A stretch of DNA of 64,000 nt. Source: Pycnopodia helianthoides (Eukaryota; Echinodermata; Asteroidea; Forcipulatida; Asteriidae). Location: assembly GCA_032158295.1 (NCBI GenBank), contig CM063251.1, positions 15,079,757-15,143,756 of the forward strand, written 5' to 3'. The notes below the pieces were generated by a model, which was not told the origin of the DNA, ran no database searches, and saw only the letters and a list, made by a program, of their open reading frames with translations. Each line of letters starts with the position of its first letter. The first letter of the stretch is position 1. Shown piece by piece: positions 29,001 to 41,000 of this stretch. Both the position numbers and the translations under genes were made by a program.

Positions 29001-32000
29001 TGTTGTGAACATCACACATAAAAGGTCCGCACTTTTTTGAGCCTATTTTCACAAGTGCAGGTGATGGGATCAAAACAACCCAAGGGTCCCAATCAGAGAT
29101 TTGATTTGTGTTCTTTTATATGCATGAGGTGCATAAAGGCCCTTCTTATTTCACTGAGACGTAAAGTTTAAGATGAAAATTAAGCTCAGCCTTAAGCTTT
29201 ATTTTGTTGACATCATTGAGAAACAAATCTGCCTCCAAACCTGCCTGGAAAACAATGTTGGATTCTTTCCCTCCGTTTTGTTACTTTTGTTGAGGCAATT
29301 GGCAACTTGTATGAAATGTGTTACCGATAAAAAATGTAAATTATTTCTGCTTTTTTTCTTTTAGGCGATGTGATGGGACCAACCCTGAACAACCTTCACA
29401 ATTTGATTCGACTGCCGTTTGGCTGCGGAGAGCAGAACATGATTCACTTTGCCCCCATCGTGTACGTGATGCACTACCTTCAGCACACCAACCAATTGGA
29501 CAAGGAGACCGAGATTGAAGCTAATACTTTCCTTGTACAAGGTACGCTTGTAACTTTTGTAACGCTGGATGACCTTGGCCCAATTTCATAGAACTGCTTA
29601 ACGGCCGATTTTGTGCTTTTTGTGCGGTTTCTATTTCATCGGGAGCCAGTATTGTCTGAAGTTGGTAATTCTTGCAGTAGAATTACTACACACTTACAAA
29701 AGAGGACAAATTGTCACTATTATTGAATGTTTTTTTGTGTGTATAAAAAGAAGCCATAAAGCCTGGACTTCCTGCCAGCACTAAGTGTAAACTTCTTAAG
29801 AGAAGAAAAACCTAAAATCTTAAATTTTGTGAACGGATGCTGTTTCCAAACAGATGCACGTTTCCAATTTATTGTCCACTTTTTCTCATCTTGTATTCAG
29901 GATATCAGCGTCAGTTGACCTACAGACGACACTCAGGCTCTTACAGTGCCTTCGGTGAGAGTGACACCTCAGGCAGCATGTGGTTGACGGCCTTTGTCTT
30001 GAAATCCTTCGCCCAGTCTCATCGCTTCATTTACATCGATCCCAAGGAGCTCCAGATGAGCAAGAAATGGATCATCTCACACCAGCAAGAAGACGGCTCC
30101 TTCCCTCCGGTCGGACGAGTGCTCAACAAAGATATCCAGGTAGGGGATTAGGAACGAGTATTAAGGATTAGTGGAATATCTCTCACCATCAGGAAGACAA
30201 TCTAAAGTTACCAAGCCGCTGTCGAGTTAAGAAGTATCTTAAGATTGTTTGTCTTTTTCTACTGGTTGTTAGAGTACCCGCCAACAAAGATGGCTCAGAT
30301 AAGAAGTTTCTGTTGGGCTTCACAAGCTAGACAATGTGTGTTTTCAATAGTCAGAGCAGTACTTATCACAGGTACTTGGCATAGGAATAATGTTTTGGGT
30401 TATAACACTAAAGATTTACTTCATGTTAGCAAGTAGAATGGTCATTTCTTTTAGACGGAAAAAGGCAAGTATCTAAACATGACATTATTTTGTATCTTAG
30501 GGAGGAATCCAAGGCAATTCCCGGATTCCCCTTACAGCCTACGTCCTGGTAGCTCTCAGGGAGGCAGGTGTTGAGACCGATGAGGAGAAGAAGGCAGTCA
30601 GCACGGCTCAAAAGTTCCTTGAAGACAACGTAGGGGCTATCGTAGACCCCTACACAGCAGCACTGACGGCGTATGCCTTGACTCTTCAAAACAGTCAGTA
30701 CGCCTCTATTGCGGTCAAGGTGTTGTCCTCAAAAGCTATTAGAAGAGGTGAGACTGATGGTGATGCATTCAGGATTGTTTGATTATTGGCCAGAAAGTTT
30801 AATAATAACAAGTACTAAAAGAAAAATGTGTAGAAAATTCTGGCCAAATGTTTAGAATAATCTGATTTTCTATTCCGCCCCCCTTCCCTAAACAAAACAA
30901 GAGCTTCCCTTTGTCTGTGCCACAATAATGGTTGTAGACAAACATCTTGTTTTAATAAATATTTAAAGTTGAGAATGTTAATGGCAAGACTACTTTGAAT
31001 TTAAATCAAAGAATTTGGTCATTCATTTTAGGATCTAGGAATCCGTCATGATGAGCCCAGATTATTTGTAACACAAAATACTTCCTTGATTATTACAGAG
31101 AGCCTGACCTACTGGCGGCTGAGCGGTGAAGCCCTGGAATCTCTGCCGTTCTTCTCTCACGTTGGAGACCTAGAGCAGACCGTCACATCGGCGGAGGTTG
31201 AGATGACCGCCTACGCCCTGTTGACTTATACTGCCCTCGGGGACATCGCTTATTCTCTACCGATCGTCAAGTGGCTGACCCAGCAGAGGAATGCACATGG
31301 CGGTTTCTCCTCAACGCAGGTAACCGGCAGAAAGAGTGGTTGTCAGTGTTCAAGCCTGTGGACATTTTTTTTCTAAAGGGGACTTGGAAGGAGGTTTTGT
31401 CAAAGGTTGATGGGTTGTTTATGCTTGGGTCAGCCAGGGGGAGGTGGTGGCAGGTTTACATTTTCCAGGTGTGGGCACAAAATGTAAAAGTTTGAGCATA
31501 CTTACTCGTTGTTTACAGAAACAAAGATAAGTTGAAGCAGAAAGCCTGAGAGTGTTTATTTCATTCTACATGTCACATTTTATCCTAAGACCCTTGGTAC
31601 TGTGACCGGAAAGATAAGAAAGATTAGATTGCAAACGCAAAGTAATTACAACCAAGACAAACTCATGTAGTATTTACATAATTATATACAATTTATTTCA
31701 CCACTTCTTTCACTTCTAAGTATTTACAATTTCTGGCTAAAAAAATTAATATGATTGAATGAATGACAACCAGAAACTGACCAAGGTGTTAAACTATTTC
31801 GTTGTGTTAATTTTTTTTCCTGTAGGATACGTGCGTTGCTCTTCAGGCCCTTGCAGAGTATGCGACTCTGGCCTACGTTGGGCGCGTCAATCTCAATATC
31901 TCCCTGGGCTACACAGACTCTGGTCTCCCGGTAGAGGACTACTACCATCTGAATAATGATAACAGCAAGGTCTTACAAACAAACAAGGTCAGTTGATTTT

Positions 32001-35000
32001 GGGGTCAAAACCAGGAAAGAGTTTACCACTGCTGATGTTGGCATTCAAAGAAATGTTGACCAGTTGAACAAAAAACAAATGCAGCTTTTAACTTCAAGAA
32101 CTGCACAGAATTTATGTTATTTTTATCGACACAAAACACACTCTTGATCCTCAGAAAAATCACATGAGCCTTTTTTTCCAATTATAAACTGTGCAGTTGC
32201 AGCAAGGTAGTGATTTTTGTGATAAAAATGCATGTAATAAGGTTGTCATTGACAGTAAACAGGACACTGTAATAGGCACAGAGAGCTGACTGCTCCAGAA
32301 AGTGATCGGGAAGCATGACAAAGTAACACTGTTTCTATTTATCTTGACTGTAGATTCCTGTATTGACCAAGACTTTGTTTCTGGGTGCATCAGGAGAAGG
32401 ATGTGGTTTACTACAGGTAAGAGTGTTAACCCTTTCCTTACTGAAATGTTTGGACAATAACAACCGCTGGTGACCGCATTGTTTGACCACTCAAGCGTGA
32501 AGCACACACTCTTACACAACAGAAAGCTCTGGTTCAAAGGCCATTTTGACAAACTCTATTACCTCCTTGAAGATATTTTTTACAGCAAAAATAAGTAAAA
32601 CAAAAAGGTCTTACTTATTAAATTCCCTTTCATATAATCCAAAACCGTTGAGATCGGCCAATAAATGTCCAAGTTCTTTGCCTTTCTTTCCTCAGTGTGA
32701 TCTGTAATCTCAAACACTTTTTGAATACAATCTTTGAAAGCAATCTTTTAAATTGTGTTAAACTAAACAAAAAAGGTTTGTTTCCAAAAATTAATGGAAA
32801 TAGAAACTAAGTTGTCCTGGGCACGGCTTCTCAAAAAAACTAAGACTGATCTTATGTGTGAATCAATCTTAACTGCTAAGCAAAGTGTGATGTCACAATA
32901 GATGGATTGCAATACGCGTCATTGACCACCATCTTTGATGTAAAACGATGGAAAAGTGATGATAGCTCTTCACGCGTGCACAATTCATCAACGATGGCGG
33001 CGGATGACGCGTATTGCAATCCATCTATACAAATCACTATGACAATACTGACAACTTATCATAAGACGAATCTTAGTGCCCAGCAATACTAAGTGAAACC
33101 AGCCCAAGTTCATAAATGGGACACGACTTTCTTGAATCAACAGATCAACATGGACTACAACATCCCGGATCCCACAGGGAAACCAGCTTTCAAACTCAAT
33201 GTGAACATGATCGAGTCTGTGCCCAACCAGACGCGCCGGCGCAAACGCTACGTGGACAGTACGACGACGGAGAACCTGGTGCCGTCAAGCGATGACTATA
33301 TGGTCAGCTTAGAGGTCTGTGCGAGGTGAGTGAGACATACCGAAACTGGATCTGTGGACAATGAGTCCACCTTTATTAATCATGGAAGTATACACTCATG
33401 TGACTTGTTTGAGTTGTGTGGTGAATGAAGTATGTCATGTGGGTTTTATTAACTTTTAACCCTTTATGTGTATTTGTTTGATTTTCTGGCCTGTTCTTAC
33501 AAGAGTATATTCATATATTTATGCTTAATCCCATTTTTATAGTATTACCTTACACTATTGCTTGGTACAGATTTGTAGTAGTGACATCAAATTACACCAT
33601 TAAATTTATTTGTCTTAGGCCTACTGAGTTTAAGATAAAAATATTTAAAGATTTTTAACTTATGATTTTTTAATTTGCCCCAGTTCCTCTGATGAGAAAC
33701 TGCAATTTTAGCAATGCCAGGTTTTTGAATTAGTGCTTATCCTTAACTGTTTTTACTTATTTGATTTGTTGGTGTACCGGTTCTGCCTATAATTACCTTT
33801 TAACTTTATTTTCTCTAAGGTTTTATAATTGTATGGATTGCAATGTTTTTAAATTGTTAAGCGCCCAGGAGCATTTTTCATGGATGGATGCTATATAAAT
33901 TGTCATTATTATTATTAACATTATTATTAAACAAAAATGATAATAATAATAGTGGTCATTTGTAATGTGCCATTTCTGTCAAAAAGACACTCCTGGCAAA
34001 GAAGGGATGCAGATAAAACAAGTAGGCCTACAAATAACAATGAGTTAAAAAGATGACAATTTAAACACACAAATAATTTTCAAATGAGTTTTGAAGATAT
34101 TTAGTGACTTGTCGGAGATAGGGAGTTCATTCCATCGGAATTTTAATACTGTATTCTATTATTTTTTTTAATAATTGTTTTGATTTTTTTTAATGAACAG
34201 ATGGTTGTATGATGGCTCTTCCAACATGGCCGTGATTGAGGTGTCTCTGATCACAGGATTCACAGCTGACATTGAGAGCTTGGATTTAGTAAGTCCACTC
34301 CTCCTTGTGGCTCTGTCCTTTTGTTTGCGTGTCCTTTTTTGTTTGTTAGTTTGTTTGTTTGTTTGTTTGTTTGTCTGTTTTGTTTGTTTGCGTTGCTGTT
34401 TTCTACAAGCTTCTGTTTATCAAAGCAGCCCCATACTTCACTTATATATATTTATCCTGCTTATTGCTACTTATTTTTTTAATTTAGCTAACATGATAAT
34501 TACATTTACTTGTCGTTATTTTTCATAGAGGTATGGAAATAAACGTGTATCTGAACTGAACTCCTTACACATGCAGCTCTTTTTTGCATACACTCTGGAG
34601 ACATTCCTTTGTTCTGTCACTTGAGAAAAAAAACACACATATTTTTCAACATTGTAGAAAACACTGTGTGGACCTCTTTTGTTCTCAGGTGCACACTTCG
34701 TATGTAACACTTAAAGTTTGCACTGCAAGAACTGGGGTGTTAGGTTATTCTCTTGGTATCTTTAGTGACAACACCAACATGGTGTTAAGCATCGCCTTTA
34801 ATATCGTCGGCTTATAGAACTATAAGGTCGTTAGCGCAGTTTGTATGAATTTTATCAAATTCGTTTTGCATACTTTGGATCTCCTGGTAAATGGAGTTTA
34901 TTGATCAAGAGTGGTCTCCAAAAATTTGGATTTGAAATTGCAATTAACAACCTTATAGCACTGAGCCGATATATCATTGGTAAAAATAACACCATGTTGG

Positions 35001-38000
35001 TGTTGTCACATTTAGTACGAAGAGAATCATTATTCAACACCCAAGTTTTGGATGTGTGTGGACCGTAGGGTACTTCCGTTTACTCTGTAATTGTTCCCCT
35101 TTTTAAAGAATTAACTATCTGACGTGTTCCATTTTCCTCTTTATTTGTTGGTGCATTAATTTGATCCACATGTTTTGCAGAAAAGGAAACTAGGTCTGCC
35201 AGTTCCTCCTTCATTTTTATTTCAAAAAACTGTTGATTTTTAAAGTAATGTTTGCAAATATTTATTACTGCCACTGTGCTTTATTTTATGTGTATTGTTT
35301 TCTGTATTTTTTCATTGAGATAAATTAACGATTTTTGTTTGTCTCTTGAAACCACCTGTTTCAACTGATTAAGAGAAACAAAACAAAATAAGGAGACAGA
35401 ATTGGCTTTAGTAAAGCTTTTTAAAAGCGTTCATATCTAATTTAAGAAGGCTTTTGTCCAACTTGTCTCCCTAAACTAGCCCTCTCATTTTCTCCATGTC
35501 TTAGCTTCTTCGAGACAAGTACACCAAAGTGAAACGCTACGAGGTCGAAGGTCGTAAAGTCATCCTGTACTTTGATGAGATACACAGCCAGTGTATGACC
35601 TGCGTCAGCTTCGATGCGTACCAAGACTTCTTGGTTGGGAAAACCCATGCTGTACCAGTTACGGTGTATGACTACTACGAGCCTCGTGAGTATAGACCCC
35701 CTATGTGATGTCATTCTCTCCTACAAAGTATGCGTGTCGTGTCCGAGGGGTTAAGAGCACCGGACTCAAACTATGGTGTTTCTTATAAGCAGGGTGTGGA
35801 TTGGAGTCCCGGTCAGGACACCTTTGTCCTTGAGCAAGGCACTTAAAGGAACATTACAGAATTGGTTTTTCTAGCAAAACAGCTGCTGGCAGTGTAAGCA
35901 CTTTATGTAATCCACCATATACATAAACTGACAAACCTGTAGAAGTTTGACATTGATCGGCCATCTGGGTCACGAGAAAATAGTGAAAAACCGATTACAC
36001 ATTTGCATGAAATCATATAGATTCAACAAATGAATAAAACGCTCACTGAGCGATAAACTCCAATCGGAAAATTAGTTTATTCATTTCTCATCAAATATGG
36101 CATTTCAGACAGAAATATTTCAAGGGATGTTTTCTACTGTCATCCTCATCAGACCGCGTAAGTTTTATGTAAATCAGTGATCAAAAGTATACTTTACAAG
36201 TTTTTTTCTTACCAATTCTGTAATGTTCCTTTAACAGTAATTGCTTTGCCCATTGGATGGGATGTAAAGCTGTAAAAACCTGTGTGTTGTGTAATGCATG
36301 TAAAAGAACGCAACACACTTATCGTTGTCGTGTGTTTTTGGTATTTTGGCAGCAAGTTGTGCCACCACACTTCCCTAATTAGTGCTTTGATGTTTCACAT
36401 AATCATTCCTTCATAAAAATCCCATTAGCATCCAACTACATTGTGGACATGTGGTCCCATGTACTTGGATTGGTAGTGCACGTAAAAGAACCAAGAACAC
36501 TCATTCTATCCTGGAAAAGTAGGGGTTAACCCCCAATCTTTGAGGTTCAAAAACCAAGCACCCTTGCATAAAGGTTTCCGATCAGGCTTGCGAGCTAACA
36601 GTGATTAAGTTCACTTATGAGGCTTCCTTGGTATCATTACCTGAAATATAAAATAATATTAATAGTAGTGCAGAGAATTTACAATTTAGCTAATGTTACA
36701 TTAGGGATAGACTAGACCATTTTGTAATCAATTATTATAAAAAATACTTATTGTAATAAAGACAGAACAAATCTAGAGTAGGCCTACTGTAGATGCATCT
36801 ACTCTTACATGTAGATTTGTAAAAAATTATCTCAATAATGTGACATTGTAGAAATAATAATTATATTTAACGGAGTCTCAGCAAAACAGCCTTATATTTA
36901 TATGACCAGGTAAAAAAAGAGTCCTTACATTGCAAAACGGAAAAGGTTCTCTCAAATGGTATTTATTCATCTCAATTGTTGTTTATTCTTACCAGATTTT
37001 GAAGCCACCAAGTTCTACAATGTGAGTCGGGATAGTCCGCTAGCCAGGGAGCTATGTGAGGATGACCACTGTAATCAAGTCCATGAGACACAAGATAGTG
37101 ACCACAGCGCTGGTAAGTTGAAATAAATGAGCCACACCAAACAATTAGTTTGATAATTTCCGTTGACGGTAGGTCTTGTTGTCTTTGGGTGTGGGGGGAG
37201 GGATGGGTGAGAATTGCCTCCAGCGACCGGGCAATCTCGGTGGTTGAGTGGGAAGACATCGGGGCTTAATTTCACAAAGAGCTAAGATTGATCTTAATTG
37301 CAAATCACTCTTAATTGCTAAGCAAAGTGTGATGTCACAATATATATCACTGGCAAGTAATTAAACCACATGACAGTTAGCAGTTGTTATGGCTTCTGAC
37401 TGGCTGGCACCCCTGAACAAAGATATTGACAAAATGGGGAGACCGCCAACATAGGGCTAGATAGCTCAGTTGGTTGAGCGCTGGCATGTTAATCCGGAGG
37501 TCGTTGGTTCAAATTTCGCTCTAGTCAATTTTTCTTATGTTCAACTCCAAATTAATACAACTCACTCTGACATTATGGACAACTCATCTTTAGTTGAATC
37601 TTAATGCTTTGTGAAATTGGCCAAGCTCTAGATTGGCAAAGGTTCCACCCCAAGTAAATAGGCGTGTGGATTTGTTTTTCACGGGACTTGGAAACAAATG
37701 TCTATGAAGGAATGAATGAGTGAGATATATCTACAGTTTCCTTGTTTCTTAATTTTGTGCTTCTCAGCGGAACAACCCATCGAGAACTACAACCCCGAAA
37801 ACTGCAACTCCATCTTTGGCGACTGTCAATCGTCGTTCGACCTGATCCAGTGCAAGTGTGAGCGCACCTGTGATTCCATTGGCCCCAAGGTGTGTGCCAG
37901 CAATAATGTCACCTACCTCAGTTACTGTCACATGGAGGTTGCTTCATGCCATTTGAATGAAGACCTGGTGGCGAGACCACTCTCCGAATGTCCAGGTATG

Positions 38001-41000
38001 ATACCAGCCTTTATGAAGGTTGTACAGATCTAGCTAGAGGTGTTGGGAGGCACTGAGCCATAACGGTGTGGGGTCTATAAGTGTTGTGCCCTAGCTGGCA
38101 TGTTGGGCTGCTGGATATTCCCTGTGGTTGTCTGAGCATTTCGTCATGTTCCCGGCAGAAGGACGCAACAAAAAATACCAGAGAAAATGCCAAGTGCAAA
38201 ATCGTGTTTCAAGAAAACTGAGCATGAAAGTTTGATTGTATTTTTGCCCATTTATAAGTCATTATATGAAGGTTGAATTCTGAATGGGAACAGGGAAACA
38301 TTTCTTAGGGGTTATTCTAGCAACAAGAATGTAACAGTAAGGCCATATTGTTCTATTGCTTTCGACCTTCTGTCACTGGAAAGAAATGTCTGGGAGACAA
38401 GCTTAGAGCCTTACACCTTTTTTTCCGGACACACAGTGATTTCCTGGTATGTGTTCCACTGAGGAATTGGGTATTGATATAACCAAAATTTACTCCTCTT
38501 TGAACCAGCTGGAAAGGAGAGCCTCTACACAGAAATGTTGTTTCTTTTTGGCAATCCGTCGAGCTCCATCCGGTTCACTTACCTCTTTCTCTTGTGTATT
38601 ATATTGTTTTTGTAGTTTTCTTTTAGTGGTTTTGCTAGTTTGATTGTGTATGTACTTTTTTTATGACTGCCCGGGAAATAAACTAAAATATATAAATATT
38701 AAAGTCTTCCACATTTGCTTTGCTGGTTTGCTTTGTTGGGATGTTGATTGTTTGCTTTGTTTGTTTGTTTGTTTTTGTTGTTGTGTTTTGTGTGTGGGTG
38801 TTTTTTTTTGGGGGGGGGGATTTTGGGGGAGAGAACTGGTTAGCTAGAACAAAGATAATGTACACAACAATTCCACAGATTCACTGAACACTTCCCCGGA
38901 ACATATTCACCTAACCCACACAACGGTTTGTTACTATATGGTTGATTACACAAAACATGAACACTGACTGTGACTATTTTGTCAGCTACCAATCCTTTAA
39001 GATGAATCTAAGGCCCTTTTCGAATCCACGGCTTCGGCTCCTAATTGGGCTTCAGGCCCAGTTTTCTTGTCTGAAGCCCTGACTGCAAAGCATGCATAAA
39101 TTAAAATAATTGAGGGAGCCTAGCTAGCCTGAACCGATTTTGGAGCCGAAGCCGTGAATTCGAAAAGGGCCTTAGTGGTTCGTGAAATCTCTTCTGGTCA
39201 GAAACAATAACAGGCCACATGTATTCGCACCATAAAAAATCAAAAAGAAACTGATGAATTTTTTTTGGCTTCCTTTCTAGTTATAGAAAAGGCAACAAAG
39301 GCCCCTACACCAGCAAGTTCCGGCTCACCTTGGGGTAGCCATGGAAACGAAGACAAAGAAAGTAAATCATACCAAGATGCATCGGATGATCAGAGCATAT
39401 TCTCATCAGAGCCGAGTGCCATAGGAGACGATCCAACGTCGTTCAATTTCGACAGCCTGTACCATCTGCCGTTTAGGTTCATTCTGGATGAAGAGAAAGC
39501 AAAGGAGTGGATGGAGGACACTGAGGTACCTGAGGTTGTACAAAGACCTGGCGGACGGTGGGATGAGGACCCCACTCCCTCTCTTGACAAGCCCCTCTCT
39601 GAGCCCCTCCCACAAATGGGAGGCCAGAGTGGCCCAGAGGTGATGAAAGGAGAGGAAGAGGTCCCGACTGCTCTGGAACATCCTCAAGACATGATGCAAC
39701 AAGGTGAAGAGGCGCTTGATGGGGAGGCAGTCAGGTTGACAAAATCGCCGAGCGAGGAAGGGACCGACACTGTACCACTAGACGCCGTAACCCTAATTTC
39801 TCAGGACCCCCAACAAGATGAAAATGAAGAAGACAGGTTTGAGATCAATGAAGACGTGGACAAGGTTCAAAAGGACCTAGAAGAGACAGGAGTGCGAACG
39901 GAGGAAGAAGGGCTTGAAGATGGTGCAGTCAGAGCTGAAGAACCAACAGAGGGAGATAACAGGGAAGCAGTTGAGCCACCCTCAGAATCTGGGTATTTGA
40001 CTCCCCAAGAAACAACCAAGGACTCTCTAGAGACAGAGGGTAGGTCCTTAAAGTCACACTTAAAATTTTTCTAAAATCTACCTATGTTCCACTTTATCGC
40101 CAACTGCAACTAAAATTATTTTTGTGCATCTAAAAATCTGGCTGTTTGCTGCAGAAGTGATTAGGTTATGAAGTATTAATGATAAGTTATCGACAAGAAA
40201 GATGGTTATTTAATGAACAAATAAATAAAACGATTTGGATGACTATCTCCTCATCAGCTCAGAGCAGAAAGGACTTACAAGACCTGGAAAGACCCAGTTG
40301 GCTTAAAGCAAAAAGGACTTATAATACTTACATGCAATGGGGTATAAATTTATAGCCAACTGGGTCTTTCTAGGTCTTACAAGTTCTTTCTGCTTTGAGC
40401 CGACTTGGTCTTTCTAGGTCTAAGACATTTTTTCTGCTCTGAGCCGACTGGGTCTTTCTAGGTCTTATAAGTCCTTTCTGCTTTGAGCTGACTGGGTCTT
40501 TCTTGGTCTTACAAGTTCTTTCTGCTCTAAGCTTAGGAATTGTCTTTAGAAATGGTCATCCATACAAACTGATAATTTGTTGTAAATTGTTTCTAACTTT
40601 ATAGGTGCCAGGGAGAGAGTCTCTGTACAGGAAAATGTGAGTAAATGTAAACAAATTCACACTTTACCACCAGTTGGCCGGCATGGGTTGTATATATTTT
40701 TTCCTTCAGTACCTGAAGTTATTTTATTTTAGGTAGCCTTATTAAAGCCCTGTTCACAAGACAGAGTTGGTTGCAAGGATGTAAAACTCAAGATACATCC
40801 TGATGGTCCTGGGTAACTAACCCCACTGCTACCACCCCAAGTTTGGTTCACACTTGCTGCAATTTCCCCCCAAGCAAAATTCACAACTATAAATTATGTA
40901 AACCTTAAGTTTATCAATCTTAATCCTAGTAGCCTTCTCCCAAGAAGTTTGCTCGGGTTAGCAATTCAAGTGAGATAAGGCCAACCTAATTTATTGTGTA

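Noticed and set aside
33840..33960. ATT/AAT-rich stretch as a possible origin or matrix region
   Set aside because: A simple microsatellite next to SINE-like tail sequence explains it.
37445..37525. Possible functional tRNA gene (TAGCTCAGTTGG and GGTTCAAAT boxes)
   Set aside because: Acceptor ends do not pair fully and the unit is embedded in a repeated SINE with common flanks; other copies behave the same.
39390..39702. Minus-strand frames opposite the acidic-tail exon
   Set aside because: The plus frame is fixed by the phase of the Kazal exon; the minus frames are shadows.
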